Positions 38,133-47,487 of a stretch of 64,000 nucleotides of DNA are shown in pieces. The notes under the pieces were generated by a model. That model ran no database searches and was not told where the DNA came from. It saw only the letters and a list, made by a program, of their open reading frames with translations. The DNA is from Ignavibacteriaceae bacterium (lineage in GTDB: Bacteria > Bacteroidota > Ignavibacteria > Ignavibacteriales > Ignavibacteriaceae), in NCBI GenBank assembly GCA_013360295.1, contig JABWCL010000005.1:62001-126000 (forward strand), in the 5' to 3' direction. A program made the position numbers and the translations under genes. Numbering within the stretch: the first letter of the stretch is position 1; every line of letters starts with the position of its first letter.

Positions 38133-39256
38133 TAGCAAAGGAAAAAACATTAAAAGGTTTTGAAACAGCCGAAGCACGTTGGGCAAGGTTTGGGCCATAC
38201 TATGCTATGTTTCCTTTGGAATTTGCATTTGATGTAGTTGAGAAGTATTCAAAGAAGGGTGATTATATCATTGACCCTTTTGCAGGCAGATGCAGTAGCA
38301 TATATGCAGGTGGTGTTTTAGGAAGAAACAGTTTGGGTATTGAAATTAATCCTGTAGGTTGGCTATATGGTACTGTAAAACTTCAACCAGCGGTGAAAGA
38401 AGAAGTTGTTGACCGACTTCTTGAAATTTATGGTAAGAGAAACTATTACAATAGAGCCATACAGCGAATGCCCGAATTTTATCGTTTTTGCTATTGTGAT
38501 GAAGTTCTGAAATTCCTTTTGGCTGCCAGAACTCATTTAGATTGGAAAAACAATAATGTTGATGCGACTTTAATGTCAATCCTTCTAATTTATCTACACG
38601 CAAAACTTGGCGAAGGACTTTCCAATCAGATGAGAATGACTAAATCAATGGGAATGAATTACTCGGTGCAATGGTGGAAGAAAAATAAAATGTCCACACC
38701 ACCTGAAATAAATCCTTGCGATTTTATTCTCAAAAAAATTGAGTGGCGTTATGAGAAAGGAAAGCCTAAAGTTACTGAGAGTGTCGTAGTGTTTGGCGAC
38801 AGTTCAAATGAATTAGTGAACATTGCAGAACGAGCAGTAAAAAACGATATAAAATTTTCATTGCTGTTTACTTCACCACCCTATTACTCAATTACTGACT
38901 ATCACGCTGACCAATGGTTGCGACTTTGGCTTTTAGGTGGTTCTGAAAATCCACAATCACTAAAGGACAAACACAAAGGACGATTTGTAAACAAGCAAGA
39001 TTATTATGACCTGCTTGACAATGTTTTTGGTCTTTGTGCCAAAATGATGAAACGGAAAAGCACTATTTACGTTCGGACAGACAAGAGAGAATTTACATTC
39101 AACGCGACACTTGAAATCCTGAAAAAGCATTTTCCAAATCATTCAGTAAAAATTGTAGAAAAACCTTTAACAAAAGATACTAGGACACAAACAAAACTTT
39201 ACGGAGATAAGACAATGAAACCCGGAGAAGTTGATATAATAATGACAAGAAAATAA
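38129..39256 (+). CDS. DNA methyltransferase (SAM-dependent)
   Basis: 375 residues. The SAM-binding motif I appears as IDPFAGRCSSIYAG (Asp 49) and the catalytic motif IV as LLFTSPPYYSITDYH (Ser 249-Tyr 252). Motif I precedes IV with about 200 residues between, where a target-recognition region could fit. The SPPYY form is seen in N4-cytosine and N6-adenine enzymes. It could mark self DNA so that HerA-NurA attacks only unmodified DNA; this is inference. It is five bp from the dGTPase-like gene. Confidence 0.85.
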   Translation: MIAKEKTLKGFETAEARWARFGPYYAMFPLEFAFDVVEKYSKKGDYIIDPFAGRCSSIYAGGVLGRNSLGIEINPVGWLYGTVKLQPAVKEEVVDRLLEIYGKRNYYNRAIQRMPEFYRFCYCDEVLKFLLAARTHLDWKNNNVDATLMSILLIYLHAKLGEGLSNQMRMTKSMGMNYSVQWWKKNKMSTPPEINPCDFILKKIEWRYEKGKPKVTESVVVFGDSSNELVNIAERAVKNDIKFSLLFTSPPYYSITDYHADQWLRLWLLGGSENPQSLKDKHKGRFVNKQDYYDLLDNVFGLCAKMMKRKSTIYVRTDKREFTFNATLEILKKHFPNHSVKIVEKPLTKDTRTQTKLYGDKTMKPGEVDIIMTRK

Positions 39257-39261
39257 TAAAT

Positions 39262-40641
39262 ATGAATTGGAAGAATTTACTAAATGAAAATAGGCTAAGA
39301 CCTTCATCAAGAGATAAGTCTGATGATTTTAGAAATGAATTTGAAAGTGATAATGGCAGGATAATTTTTAGTCCAGCAGTAAGAAGGATGCACGATAAAA
39401 CTCAGGTATTTCCTTTAACAAATGACGACAATATCCATTCGAGATTAACTCATTCACTTGAAGTTATGTCGGTTGGGGAATCAATTGCACTAAATATTTT
39501 AAATAATCAGAAATTTAAAAATATCAGTGGCCTAGATCAATCGCATTATTTAAGACAAATACCCGTAATAGTAAAAAACGCATGTTTAGTTCACGATATA
39601 GGGAACCCTCCTTTTGGACATTTTGGCGAAGCAGTAATTCAAGGATACTTCAAGAACTTATTTATGCACGACCGTGAAAATGAAGAAAAAAATTTAAATC
39701 CAAAATTTGAGATAAGTAATTTAGAGAGACAAGATTTTGAATATTTTGACGGGAATGCTCAAGGATTAAGAGTTTTAACAAAACTGCAAGTTTTGGATGA
39801 CTCATTCGGTTTAAATCTAACTTATGCAACTTTGGGAGCATATATAAAGTATCCGAACTTTGATGAATTAATATCAGACAAGAGTAGTGTTGAATATTTA
39901 ACCAGAAAGAAAAGGGGGATTTTTCAATCCGAAAAGGAATATTTTAAAACCATAGCTTCAAACTTAGGCATAGAGTCAAATCAAAAATATCTGCGTCACC
40001 CATTGGCTTATATAGTGGAAGCCGCAGATTCAATATGTTACTTAATTATGGATATTGAAGATGGATATAATAAAGGTTGGTATAATTATGATTATATTAA
40101 AGATGTGTTATCTAAAAATAAACCATTGAAAGATCTATTTGAAAAAATTGATAAAGCGTCTAAAAGTGAAATATCCAACATTGTAAATCTAAGGCATGGT
40201 TTGATTAAGTATTTTGTTGTGTTATCTGTAAATAACTTTATTAATAACTATGATAGTATAATGAATGGAGCTTATTTAAAAGAATTAATTAAGGACGACG
40301 AAAATGAAGTTGCTAAAGAGCTAAGCAATTATTGTACTTCAAAAATATTTTCAAATAGGGAAATTACATCACTAGAGTTAACCGGACATTCCGTAATAAA
40401 AGGATTACTGGATTATTTTATTGATTTTACCTTTTCAACTAATTGTGCCTATAGAAAAAGAGCTGTTGGATTGATTTCGAAAAGCATTAAAAAGGCAGCA
40501 ATATTAGAAACAGGAAAAGATTCATTCGAAGAGTTATCTTCTTATTATAAGCTTAGAGTAATTGTTGATTTTATTTCGGGGATGACTGACCAATTTGCTT
40601 TAAATCAATTCCGGAAAATCAGTGGCCAAAAAATTATCTGA
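39262..40641 (+). CDS. dGTPase-like HD-domain triphosphohydrolase
   Basis: 459 residues of the Dgt family, which removes tripolyphosphate from dGTP and related dNTPs. Family signature at the N-terminus: RRMHDKTQVFPL; HD metal ligands in RLTHSLEV (His 64), LVHDIGNPPFGHFGE (His 111, Asp 112) and a later Asp in EAADSICYLIMDIEDG. Length equals the usual 450-510. dGTPases are known to protect bacteria from phages by depleting dNTPs, so a defence role in this operon is reasonable. Its codons are more AT-rich than the HerA-NurA-MTase genes. Its end overlaps the next gene by 20 bp. Confidence 0.9.
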   Translation: MNWKNLLNENRLRPSSRDKSDDFRNEFESDNGRIIFSPAVRRMHDKTQVFPLTNDDNIHSRLTHSLEVMSVGESIALNILNNQKFKNISGLDQSHYLRQIPVIVKNACLVHDIGNPPFGHFGEAVIQGYFKNLFMHDRENEEKNLNPKFEISNLERQDFEYFDGNAQGLRVLTKLQVLDDSFGLNLTYATLGAYIKYPNFDELISDKSSVEYLTRKKRGIFQSEKEYFKTIASNLGIESNQKYLRHPLAYIVEAADSICYLIMDIEDGYNKGWYNYDYIKDVLSKNKPLKDLFEKIDKASKSEISNIVNLRHGLIKYFVVLSVNNFINNYDSIMNGAYLKELIKDDENEVAKELSNYCTSKIFSNREITSLELTGHSVIKGLLDYFIDFTFSTNCAYRKRAVGLISKSIKKAAILETGKDSFEELSSYYKLRVIVDFISGMTDQFALNQFRKISGQKII

Positions 40642-41323
40642 TATCGAACTATTAGTAAATGAATCTAACCACTCTTTTGTAGACTACTTGCAAAGCAACT
40701 TTGACAAAAGAGTGATTGATTTGTTGAACGAATTATCTGAGGAAACCGATATTTACATATTTAGTGGAGTAATCAGAAATTACTTCCTTAAAATTAACGA
40801 GAATAGAGATTTAGACTTGGTTCTCGAAAAAGAAATAGAGTTGCAAGAACATCTTTCTAATTATAAAAAATCAGTTAACAGTTTTGGTGGGTATAAAATT
40901 GAACATGAAAAACTAAACATTGATTTGTGGTTTATGAATGATACTTGGTCAGTAAAAAATCATCAACTAACACTAAATTATGAACTTGACAAGTATATCC
41001 CACAGACAGCATTTTTCAATTTCTCTGCAGTAATGTTTTCTTATAAGAGAAAGGAATTTATATGCACTAAATATTTTCTTAGGTTTCTGCGGGATAAAAA
41101 ACTCGAATTGGTTTACGCACCGAATCCTAATAATGCTCTTTGCATCGTAAACACATTTTATTATAGTGAGAAATATAAAATGAAGATTGGAGACAAACTG
41201 AAAGTTCATATTAAAAAAATATCTGTTACTAATCTAGAGCAAACAATTGATGTTCAAATAAAGCATTTTGGTAGAGTCATTTATTCTATTGATGACCTAA
41301 AAAGCCGAATAGACAAATTATAA
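40622..41323 (+). CDS. Nucleotidyltransferase-fold protein (CCA-enzyme-like head)
   Basis: 233 residues, GTG start. The Pol-beta nucleotidyltransferase motif reads SGVIRNYFL...NRDLDLVLE (Asp 63, Asp 65), with the third acid in LNIDLWF (Asp 101), like the GGxVRDxLL-DxD arrangement of CCA-adding enzymes; the first Gly is Ser here. There is no HD or tRNA-binding domain. The last hundred residues are basic and helical. It is co-translated with the dGTPase-like gene by a 20-bp overlap, so the two are functionally linked. Substrate unknown: it might add nucleotides to RNA or a protein, or make a signal. Confidence 0.72.
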   Translation: MAKKLSDIELLVNESNHSFVDYLQSNFDKRVIDLLNELSEETDIYIFSGVIRNYFLKINENRDLDLVLEKEIELQEHLSNYKKSVNSFGGYKIEHEKLNIDLWFMNDTWSVKNHQLTLNYELDKYIPQTAFFNFSAVMFSYKRKEFICTKYFLRFLRDKKLELVYAPNPNNALCIVNTFYYSEKYKMKIGDKLKVHIKKISVTNLEQTIDVQIKHFGRVIYSIDDLKSRIDKL

Positions 41324-41605
41324 AACTCATGGAAAGCAGTCACACAGAATGCCAAGTTGCGAAAGTATACCTATAAGACTAAATATGGCGAATTGAAGTT
41401 GTACCTGCCGACTGAACACAGGAACCTAAAGAAAGAAAATTGAGAGACGAATAAAAAATGGCTGTTAACAATGGATATGCGTCAGGTGGGGTGACTTGTC
41501 CTGATGCATCGGGATGCTCCGAAACCCGCTAGAACGCCACGCTCAGAACCATTATGCCTTATTGAGGATAAAATACAACGATCCCTGATACCTAATTTCA
41601 CGGTA
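41324..41605. other. Spacer between the HerA operon and the type III island
   Basis: About 280 bp without a supported gene. A 35-codon open stretch directly after the NTase stop (ending LYLPTEHRNLKKEN, stop at 41441) might be a decayed gene end. The rest is featureless, with a mixed base composition unlike the AT-rich operon to the left. Confidence 0.3.
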
Positions 41606-41653
41606 CTAATTGGCTGCTATCCATTCCTCCCACACTGAGGGCTGGTAACCGAC
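41606..41653 (-). pseudogene. 3' end of a second arsC/Spx-like gene
   Basis: The minus strand encodes VGYQPSVWEEWIAAN and a stop, matching the C-terminus VGYQPAVWEEWIKSEK of the intact gene at the right side of the island. Upstream codons are missing because the sequence changes into the RecG/AlbA-like gene. It is read as a displaced gene end left by integration. Confidence 0.75.
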
Positions 41654-41654
41654 C
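41618..41654 (+). repeat. Left copy of 37-bp direct repeat (attachment-site-like)
   Basis: 34 of 37 positions equal the right copy; the differences are two synonymous sites and one Ser/Ala codon. With the right copy it encloses 5.8 kb carrying the type III restriction system. Confidence 0.8.
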
Positions 41655-42631
41655 GCAGCCGCTCGGTAGACGTAGATATTCAATACGAAATTCCTCGCTT
41701 TGCCGTAACCGAAGCCATCGTGAATGCCATTGCCCACCGCGACTATACCAGCAACGGCTCAGTACAGGTGATGGTTTTCCGCAACCGCGTTGAAATATGG
41801 AACCCCGGAAAACTCCCAAATCAGTTATCACTCGATGACCTGAAAAGAACCCACGAATCGTTCCCGGCCAATCCTGTCATTGCCGAAGCAATGTTTTATG
41901 CCGGCTACATTGAAAGGTTGGGTACCGGCATCCCCGATATGATACAACACTGCCTCGACTCCGGTTTGCCTGAACCGGAATTTATACAGGAAGCCGCTTT
42001 CAGAACGATACTGTGGAGAAAAACCAATGCTACCGAACAACCTATCGAACAACCTACCGAACAACTTGCTGGGGAAGTTGCTGGGGAAGTTACCAGGGAA
42101 GTTGAGAGGGTACTTTTAATTATGAATCGTGAAATGAAAAGAGCTGAAATGCAGGTTTTATTACAGTTGAAGCACGATGATTTTTTCAGAACCAATTACC
42201 TTCTTCCCGCTTTACATGCCGGATATTTAAAAATGACCGAGCCGGACAGCCCTACAAGCCCCAATCAACGATACAGGCTTACCACCAAAGGCATGGCATT
42301 GAAAAAAGACCTTGAAAACAAAATCCGTACAACAATACTTACCCCTCATGATACCCCCTATGATGCACCTCATGATACCCCCTATGTTACACCCTATGAA
42401 CTTGATCAACAACTTATTCTAGTTTTGTCAGGCGAAATGAACAGACCTGATCTGCAAAAAAAACTTGGCATAAAAGACACCAAACACTTCCGGAATAGTT
42501 ATCTGAAACCTGCTCTGAAAAAGGGATGGATTGAAATGACCATTCCCGATAAACCCAAAAGCAAAAATCAGAAATACCGCCTCACTGAAAAAGGCAAACT
42601 ATTGAAGAAAAAACTAAAAGAAAAGAAATAA
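41639..42631 (+). pseudogene. 5'-truncated RecG/AlbA-like ATP-binding protein
   Basis: The open frame starts right after a stop inside the direct repeat and has no proper N-terminus; a GTG at 41720 might still start translation. The first readable residues (VTEAIVNAIAHRDYTSNG, then VEIWNPGKLP) are the GHKL-like ATPase part of the 'ATP-dependent DNA helicase RecG-related' family, whose N-terminal AlbA domain is absent. Downstream are two copies of a winged-helix module ending in QRYRLTTKG and QKYRLTEKG, joined by repetitive linkers (EQPIEQPTEQ and HDTPYDAPHDTP). Such genes often neighbour type III systems. Probably inactive. Confidence 0.75.
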
Positions 42632-42632
42632 T

Positions 42633-44516
42633 ATGAGCAAAATTGAAATTAAAAAAACCGAACTCGTTTGGCGTGGAAAGTATGATGACGAAGGGAAATT
42701 AGTACCCGTTGAAAAACCCGGTCCCTTTCCCTTTCAGATAGTGGAAAGTATTAACGAACCTCGGGTTGAAAAAGGTGATGAAGTTCCAAAGCAAACCACT
42801 CTGTTTGATACATGGAAAGGAGATGAGGGAAGCACCTTTGAAGACGGTTGGAAAAATAAACTTATCTGGGGCGACAACAAGTTTGTGATGAGCTCCCTGT
42901 ATGAAAAATTTGCCGGCAAAATTGACCTTATTTACATTGACCCGCCATTTGCGACCGGTGCGGATTTTAAGTTTGAGCTTTTAGTAGGTGATAAAGGGGA
43001 GACAATAAATAAAGAACACTCAATTTTAGAAGAAAAAGCTTATAGAGATACTTGGGGTGAAGGAATAGATTCATTTATACAAATGTTATATGAACGACTT
43101 TCGCTAATGAAGAATCTTCTTTCAGATACTGGTTCAATTTATATTCATCTAGACTGGCGTGTTCACAATTACGTAAGAATAATTCTTGAAGAATTATTTG
43201 GTATTGATTGTTTTCAAAGAGAAATTATTTGGTATTTTGATAATGTCTCTGGTTATAAGAGCATTGCAAATAATTGGATCAGGGACCACGAGACAATATT
43301 ATGGTTCACAAAATCAAATAATTATACATTCAATAAGGTGTTTGGTGATTACCCACAAGGTTATGAAAATAAATTTTCCAATATTGATGACAATGGGAGA
43401 AGATTTATGAAACGTGCTGGAAGAAAACAATACCTCGATGAATTAAAAGGTAAACCACTAGGTGATGTTTGGCGAATTCCCTTTATTAATAATATGTCTT
43501 TAGAGCGGGTTGCATATAGTACACAAAAACCTGAAACACTTTTAGAAAGAATTATTAAAGCAAGCAGTGATGAGGATGACTTAATCGCCGATTTCTTTTG
43601 CGGAAGTGGCACAACCTGTGCGGTAGCCGAAAAACTAAACCGCAGATGGATAGGTGTGGATTTGGGACGCTATGCCATCCACACCACCCGCAAGCGCCTT
43701 CTTGAAATTGAAAACAGTAAAAGTTTAACTGAGGAGGGGAAGAAATACGGTAAGAAAGCAAAGCCGTTTGAGATACTCAACCTCGGCAGATATGAACGGC
43801 AATTCTGGCAGATAAAAGCGTTTGGCAAAAAAGACGAGAAACAGGCATTGTTTGAATACCTCGCTTTCATTCTAAAACTTTACGGCGCAGAGCCGCTGCC
43901 GGGTTCTTCAAGCATACACGGAAAGAAGGGAAATGCATTGGTGTATATTGGTGCAGTGGATGCGCCGGTAACCATTCAGGAAGTAACCGATGCTCTGAAC
44001 GATACCAAACAGATGGGGCAAAAGGAACTGCACATACTCGGATGGGAGTGGGAGATGGGGCTGAACGATGCCATACAGGAAGTGGCAAAGCAAATGGCTG
44101 TCCGGCTTAAACTACGCATCATTCCTATGGATGCCATTGACCCGCAGGCATCCGGTAAAGGAGATGTGAAATTCTTTGAACTGGCTTATTTCAAAACCAA
44201 TATTGAGACAAACGGGCTGAAAGTTAAAGTAAAATTGGAAGATTTTGTAATTCCGCATACTGATCTTATTCCGCCCGATGTAAGAGAAAGCATTAAAAAA
44301 TGGAGCGACTGGATTGATTACTGGGCTGTGGATTTTGAATTTCAGAATGATACCTTTAATAATGGTTGGACAAGTTACCGCACCAAACAGGAACGTAAAC
44401 TACGCCTTATTGCCGACTATGCATATTCCAAAGCCGGTACTTACAAAATTTTTGTGAAGATAATTGATATTTTCGGAATTGATACATCGCAGGTTTATGA
44501 AATCAAGGTGAAATAG
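42633..44516 (+). CDS. mod: Type III restriction-modification methyltransferase (Mod)
   Basis: 627 residues. The beta-class order is seen: catalytic DPPF in LIYIDPPFATG (Asp 103) comes before the SAM-binding ADFFCGSGTT (Asp 320). The target-recognition region between them (about residues 125-315) is markedly more AT-rich than both flanks, as if exchanged by recombination. Mod modifies N6 of adenine in an asymmetric site and gives the complex its sequence specificity. The res gene follows two bases after the stop. Confidence 0.93.
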   Translation: MSKIEIKKTELVWRGKYDDEGKLVPVEKPGPFPFQIVESINEPRVEKGDEVPKQTTLFDTWKGDEGSTFEDGWKNKLIWGDNKFVMSSLYEKFAGKIDLIYIDPPFATGADFKFELLVGDKGETINKEHSILEEKAYRDTWGEGIDSFIQMLYERLSLMKNLLSDTGSIYIHLDWRVHNYVRIILEELFGIDCFQREIIWYFDNVSGYKSIANNWIRDHETILWFTKSNNYTFNKVFGDYPQGYENKFSNIDDNGRRFMKRAGRKQYLDELKGKPLGDVWRIPFINNMSLERVAYSTQKPETLLERIIKASSDEDDLIADFFCGSGTTCAVAEKLNRRWIGVDLGRYAIHTTRKRLLEIENSKSLTEEGKKYGKKAKPFEILNLGRYERQFWQIKAFGKKDEKQALFEYLAFILKLYGAEPLPGSSSIHGKKGNALVYIGAVDAPVTIQEVTDALNDTKQMGQKELHILGWEWEMGLNDAIQEVAKQMAVRLKLRIIPMDAIDPQASGKGDVKFFELAYFKTNIETNGLKVKVKLEDFVIPHTDLIPPDVRESIKKWSDWIDYWAVDFEFQNDTFNNGWTSYRTKQERKLRLIADYAYSKAGTYKIFVKIIDIFGIDTSQVYEIKVK

Positions 44517-44518
44517 TT

Positions 44519-47251
44519 ATGCCAAATTCGATAGTTCATTACGACAAAACACTTCCATACATTGAAGACCGCAACCCGTGGGAGGTGCCAACCTGCTTTT
44601 TGAAGAAGAAAGCTGCAAATGAATATGAAGTGGTGCAGGGGCGAAGACCCAGCAAAATGCTTCTGGTTAATAAACTCCGTTCTGAAGTAGATAAATGGCG
44701 TAACGATGGTTATACCGGAGCTACAGCAACTTCACAGGAATTGCTGGCATTTTGGTTTGACCAGTCGCACCCGCCTGTTTTTGGCAATGAGCCATTCCAT
44801 TTCTATTTCTGTCAGCGTGAAGCAGTGGAAACAATCATCTATCTTTTTGAAATAAAAAAATTCACAGATGTAATTCCGCTTATCCAAAAGTACCATGAAA
44901 AATTTAGCGGTAACCTGTTTGCTTCAACCATCGAATTCAGTGAAGATTTAGAAGGCAAGCGAAAAGTAAAAAGATACTTCCCCGAAAAAGACCAGGAAGG
45001 TGAGCAGGAGTTGCCGGAAAAAGATTTGTTGCGGTATGCTGTTAAAATGGCAACCGGCTCTGGAAAAACCTTTGTGATGGCTTTTGTGGTGGTTTGGAGT
45101 TATTTCAATCGCTTAAGGGAAAAAGACAGGCGATATGCCAACAATTTTTTACTGGTAGCTCCTAATGTGATTGTTTATGAGAGACTCGCAAAAGACTTTG
45201 CCAATGGTAAGGTTTTTATGGAATTTCCTTTCATTCCCGATGCATGGAAATCGCAATGGAAACTTAATATTAAAGTACGTGGAGATGAAAGCCCGCTTGC
45301 TGCTGAAAACAATTTTATACTGAACAATATTCACCAGCTTTACGAAAGCCGTACTAAAGAATTTAACCCAAATACAATCATAGAAGCCATTCTTGGCCGT
45401 AAACCACAAAGTGATCCGGGTAAATCACCCCAAACCTTACTGGAAAGAATAAAAGAACTGGACAATTTGCTTGTGATGAACGATGAAGCACATCACGTGC
45501 ATGACGATGAATTAAAATGGAATGAAAGCTTGCTTGCCATTCACAAAAACTTACCTGGCGGTTTAAAGATGTGGATTGATTTTTCAGCAACCCCTAAAAC
45601 ACCCGAAAACACTTATTACCCCTGGATTATTTGTGATTATCCATTAGCACAGGCAGTGGAAGACCGAATTGTAAAAGTTCCTTTAATAGTTCACTCAGTA
45701 AATAAGAAAGACCCGGAAAAAATCACAAAAGACAATGTGGTTCAGAAATATGGAGATTGGATTTCAGCTTCCCTTGCCCGTTGGAAAGAACACAACGAGG
45801 CTTATAAAGGTGTGAAAAAGAAACCCGTGCTTTTTATTATGGCTGAAAAAAATGCCTTTGCTGATAAAATAGCTGAGGCAATTACAAAACGTGGTCAAGT
45901 CTATGGTATAACCAATGATGAAGTAATGATCATTCACACAGATACAAAAACCGGTGAAGTTCGCAAAAGCGATCTTGAAAGTTTAAGAGAGGAGGCCAGG
46001 GATGTAGATAATCCAAAAAACAAAATCAAAGTAATTGTTAGTGTCCTTATGCTTCGTGAAGGTTGGGATGTTCAGAATGTAACTATTGTTTTGGGTTTAC
46101 GTGCATTTGATTCTGCTATACTCCCGGAACAGGCAATTGGTAGAGGTTTACGTTTGATGAGAGATATCAGTCCCGACCGCACCCAAACGCTGGAGGTAAT
46201 TGGAAATGAAAACTTTGAGAAGATTGTTAAACAATTAGAGATCGAAGGTGTGGGCATTAACACAACCAAAACACCGCCACCACTTCCGGTTACCATTGCT
46301 CCTGAGAAAAAGAGATTACCTTATGACATCGAGATTCCGGCTACTGACTTTTCATATACCAGGGCATATAAGAATCTTTCTGGAATTGACGGCAAGAAAT
46401 TTCCATCGCTGTTTTCATCTTCAAAACTGAGCGAGGACAGGAAAACGCTTTTGAGAATGGAAGTGATGAATCTGGGCGTTGAAGTTCATCAGACTGCTAT
46501 TGAATCTGAATTTCTCGAATTAGGCAGGGACCTGACATCGTACATTGTTTCTCAGGTTATGAAGAAAGCCGGCTTAACGGATTGTTTCCAATTTGTTTAC
46601 CCGATTTGTGAAGACTATATTTTGAATAAATGTTTTGAAGTTAAAATTGATGATATTGAGAAAGAAGAATTAAGAAAGGTTTTACGAGAACTCTCTATTC
46701 AGGAGGCTATCATTGAACTTTTGGCAAAAGAAATAGGAAAAGCCACAGTTGAGAAAAAGCAGGTAAAAATCAAAGGAAAAAGCTTAAAACTATCAGATAC
46801 GCCAAAATTTACCTGGAGGCGGGGTCACATACGTCTGAAGAAAACCGTGTTTAATTTCGTTGCCACCTACAACCCGTTTGAAGCTGAGTTTGCTGAATTT
46901 CTTGATAATGCAGTCGACATAGAAGCTTTTGCCGCATTAGCAGACATTTTCAGAATAGATTATCTTTCAAATACCGGAGCTATTCGTTATTATTTTCCTG
47001 ATTTTGTGGCGGTACAATTGGCTGGGAACAAAAAGGTATTCTGGATTTTAGAAACCAAAGGACGTGAATACCCCGATCTTGACAACAAGAACAAAGCTAT
47101 CGGGCGCTGGTGCAAAGCAGTATCAGAGCAGACAGGTTTGGAGTGGAATTATTTGTTAGTTAAGCAAGCAATATTCAATGTGAATAAAAAGTCAACGAAA
47201 ACTTTAAAGCAGTTAGAAGATAAAATTAATAGTCAGACAAAAATTGAATAA
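44519..47251 (+). CDS. res: Type III restriction enzyme Res subunit
   Basis: 910 residues. The superfamily 2 helicase has Walker A in ATGSGKTFV (178-184), the DEAH box in NDEAHHVHDDE (Asp 322), a SAT motif in DFSATPKTPE and motif VI in EQAIGRGLRLM. A C-terminal PD-(D/E)XK nuclease is seen as FPDFVAVQ (Asp 828) and WILETKGRE (Glu 845, Lys 847). It cuts when two unmodified inversely oriented sites meet. The gene appears intact, so with Mod it should form an active system. Confidence 0.94.
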   Translation: MPNSIVHYDKTLPYIEDRNPWEVPTCFLKKKAANEYEVVQGRRPSKMLLVNKLRSEVDKWRNDGYTGATATSQELLAFWFDQSHPPVFGNEPFHFYFCQREAVETIIYLFEIKKFTDVIPLIQKYHEKFSGNLFASTIEFSEDLEGKRKVKRYFPEKDQEGEQELPEKDLLRYAVKMATGSGKTFVMAFVVVWSYFNRLREKDRRYANNFLLVAPNVIVYERLAKDFANGKVFMEFPFIPDAWKSQWKLNIKVRGDESPLAAENNFILNNIHQLYESRTKEFNPNTIIEAILGRKPQSDPGKSPQTLLERIKELDNLLVMNDEAHHVHDDELKWNESLLAIHKNLPGGLKMWIDFSATPKTPENTYYPWIICDYPLAQAVEDRIVKVPLIVHSVNKKDPEKITKDNVVQKYGDWISASLARWKEHNEAYKGVKKKPVLFIMAEKNAFADKIAEAITKRGQVYGITNDEVMIIHTDTKTGEVRKSDLESLREEARDVDNPKNKIKVIVSVLMLREGWDVQNVTIVLGLRAFDSAILPEQAIGRGLRLMRDISPDRTQTLEVIGNENFEKIVKQLEIEGVGINTTKTPPPLPVTIAPEKKRLPYDIEIPATDFSYTRAYKNLSGIDGKKFPSLFSSSKLSEDRKTLLRMEVMNLGVEVHQTAIESEFLELGRDLTSYIVSQVMKKAGLTDCFQFVYPICEDYILNKCFEVKIDDIEKEELRKVLRELSIQEAIIELLAKEIGKATVEKKQVKIKGKSLKLSDTPKFTWRRGHIRLKKTVFNFVATYNPFEAEFAEFLDNAVDIEAFAALADIFRIDYLSNTGAIRYYFPDFVAVQLAGNKKVFWILETKGREYPDLDNKNKAIGRWCKAVSEQTGLEWNYLLVKQAIFNVNKKSTKTLKQLEDKINSQTKIE

Positions 47252-47356
47252 GCCAACGCATTTGTAAGTTATTGCCAAAGCCACACATTCCAACGCTCCG
47301 ACCGAAGCTTTGTCAGGGAGCTTTTGTAGCTAGCATAAGAGGTCAATTTCAAAGTT

Positions 47357-47390
47357 AACTTCCTCGCTCAAAAAACTGATGTAGGAAGTT
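47357..47390 (+). terminator. Weak hairpin after the res gene
   Basis: An 8-bp stem AACTTCCT/AGGAAGTT has an 18-base loop and no T-run. It may be the end signal of the island operon, but support is weak. The surrounding 235 bp hold no gene. Confidence 0.35.
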
Positions 47391-47487
47391 GAGAGGGGAC
47401 AGGAATTAAACGGCAACAGGAACTTTCTGAGAACCTAATGACAGGTGTTCAGTTTTAAAATTTAACAATCGCCAGGATCCGAGCGTT

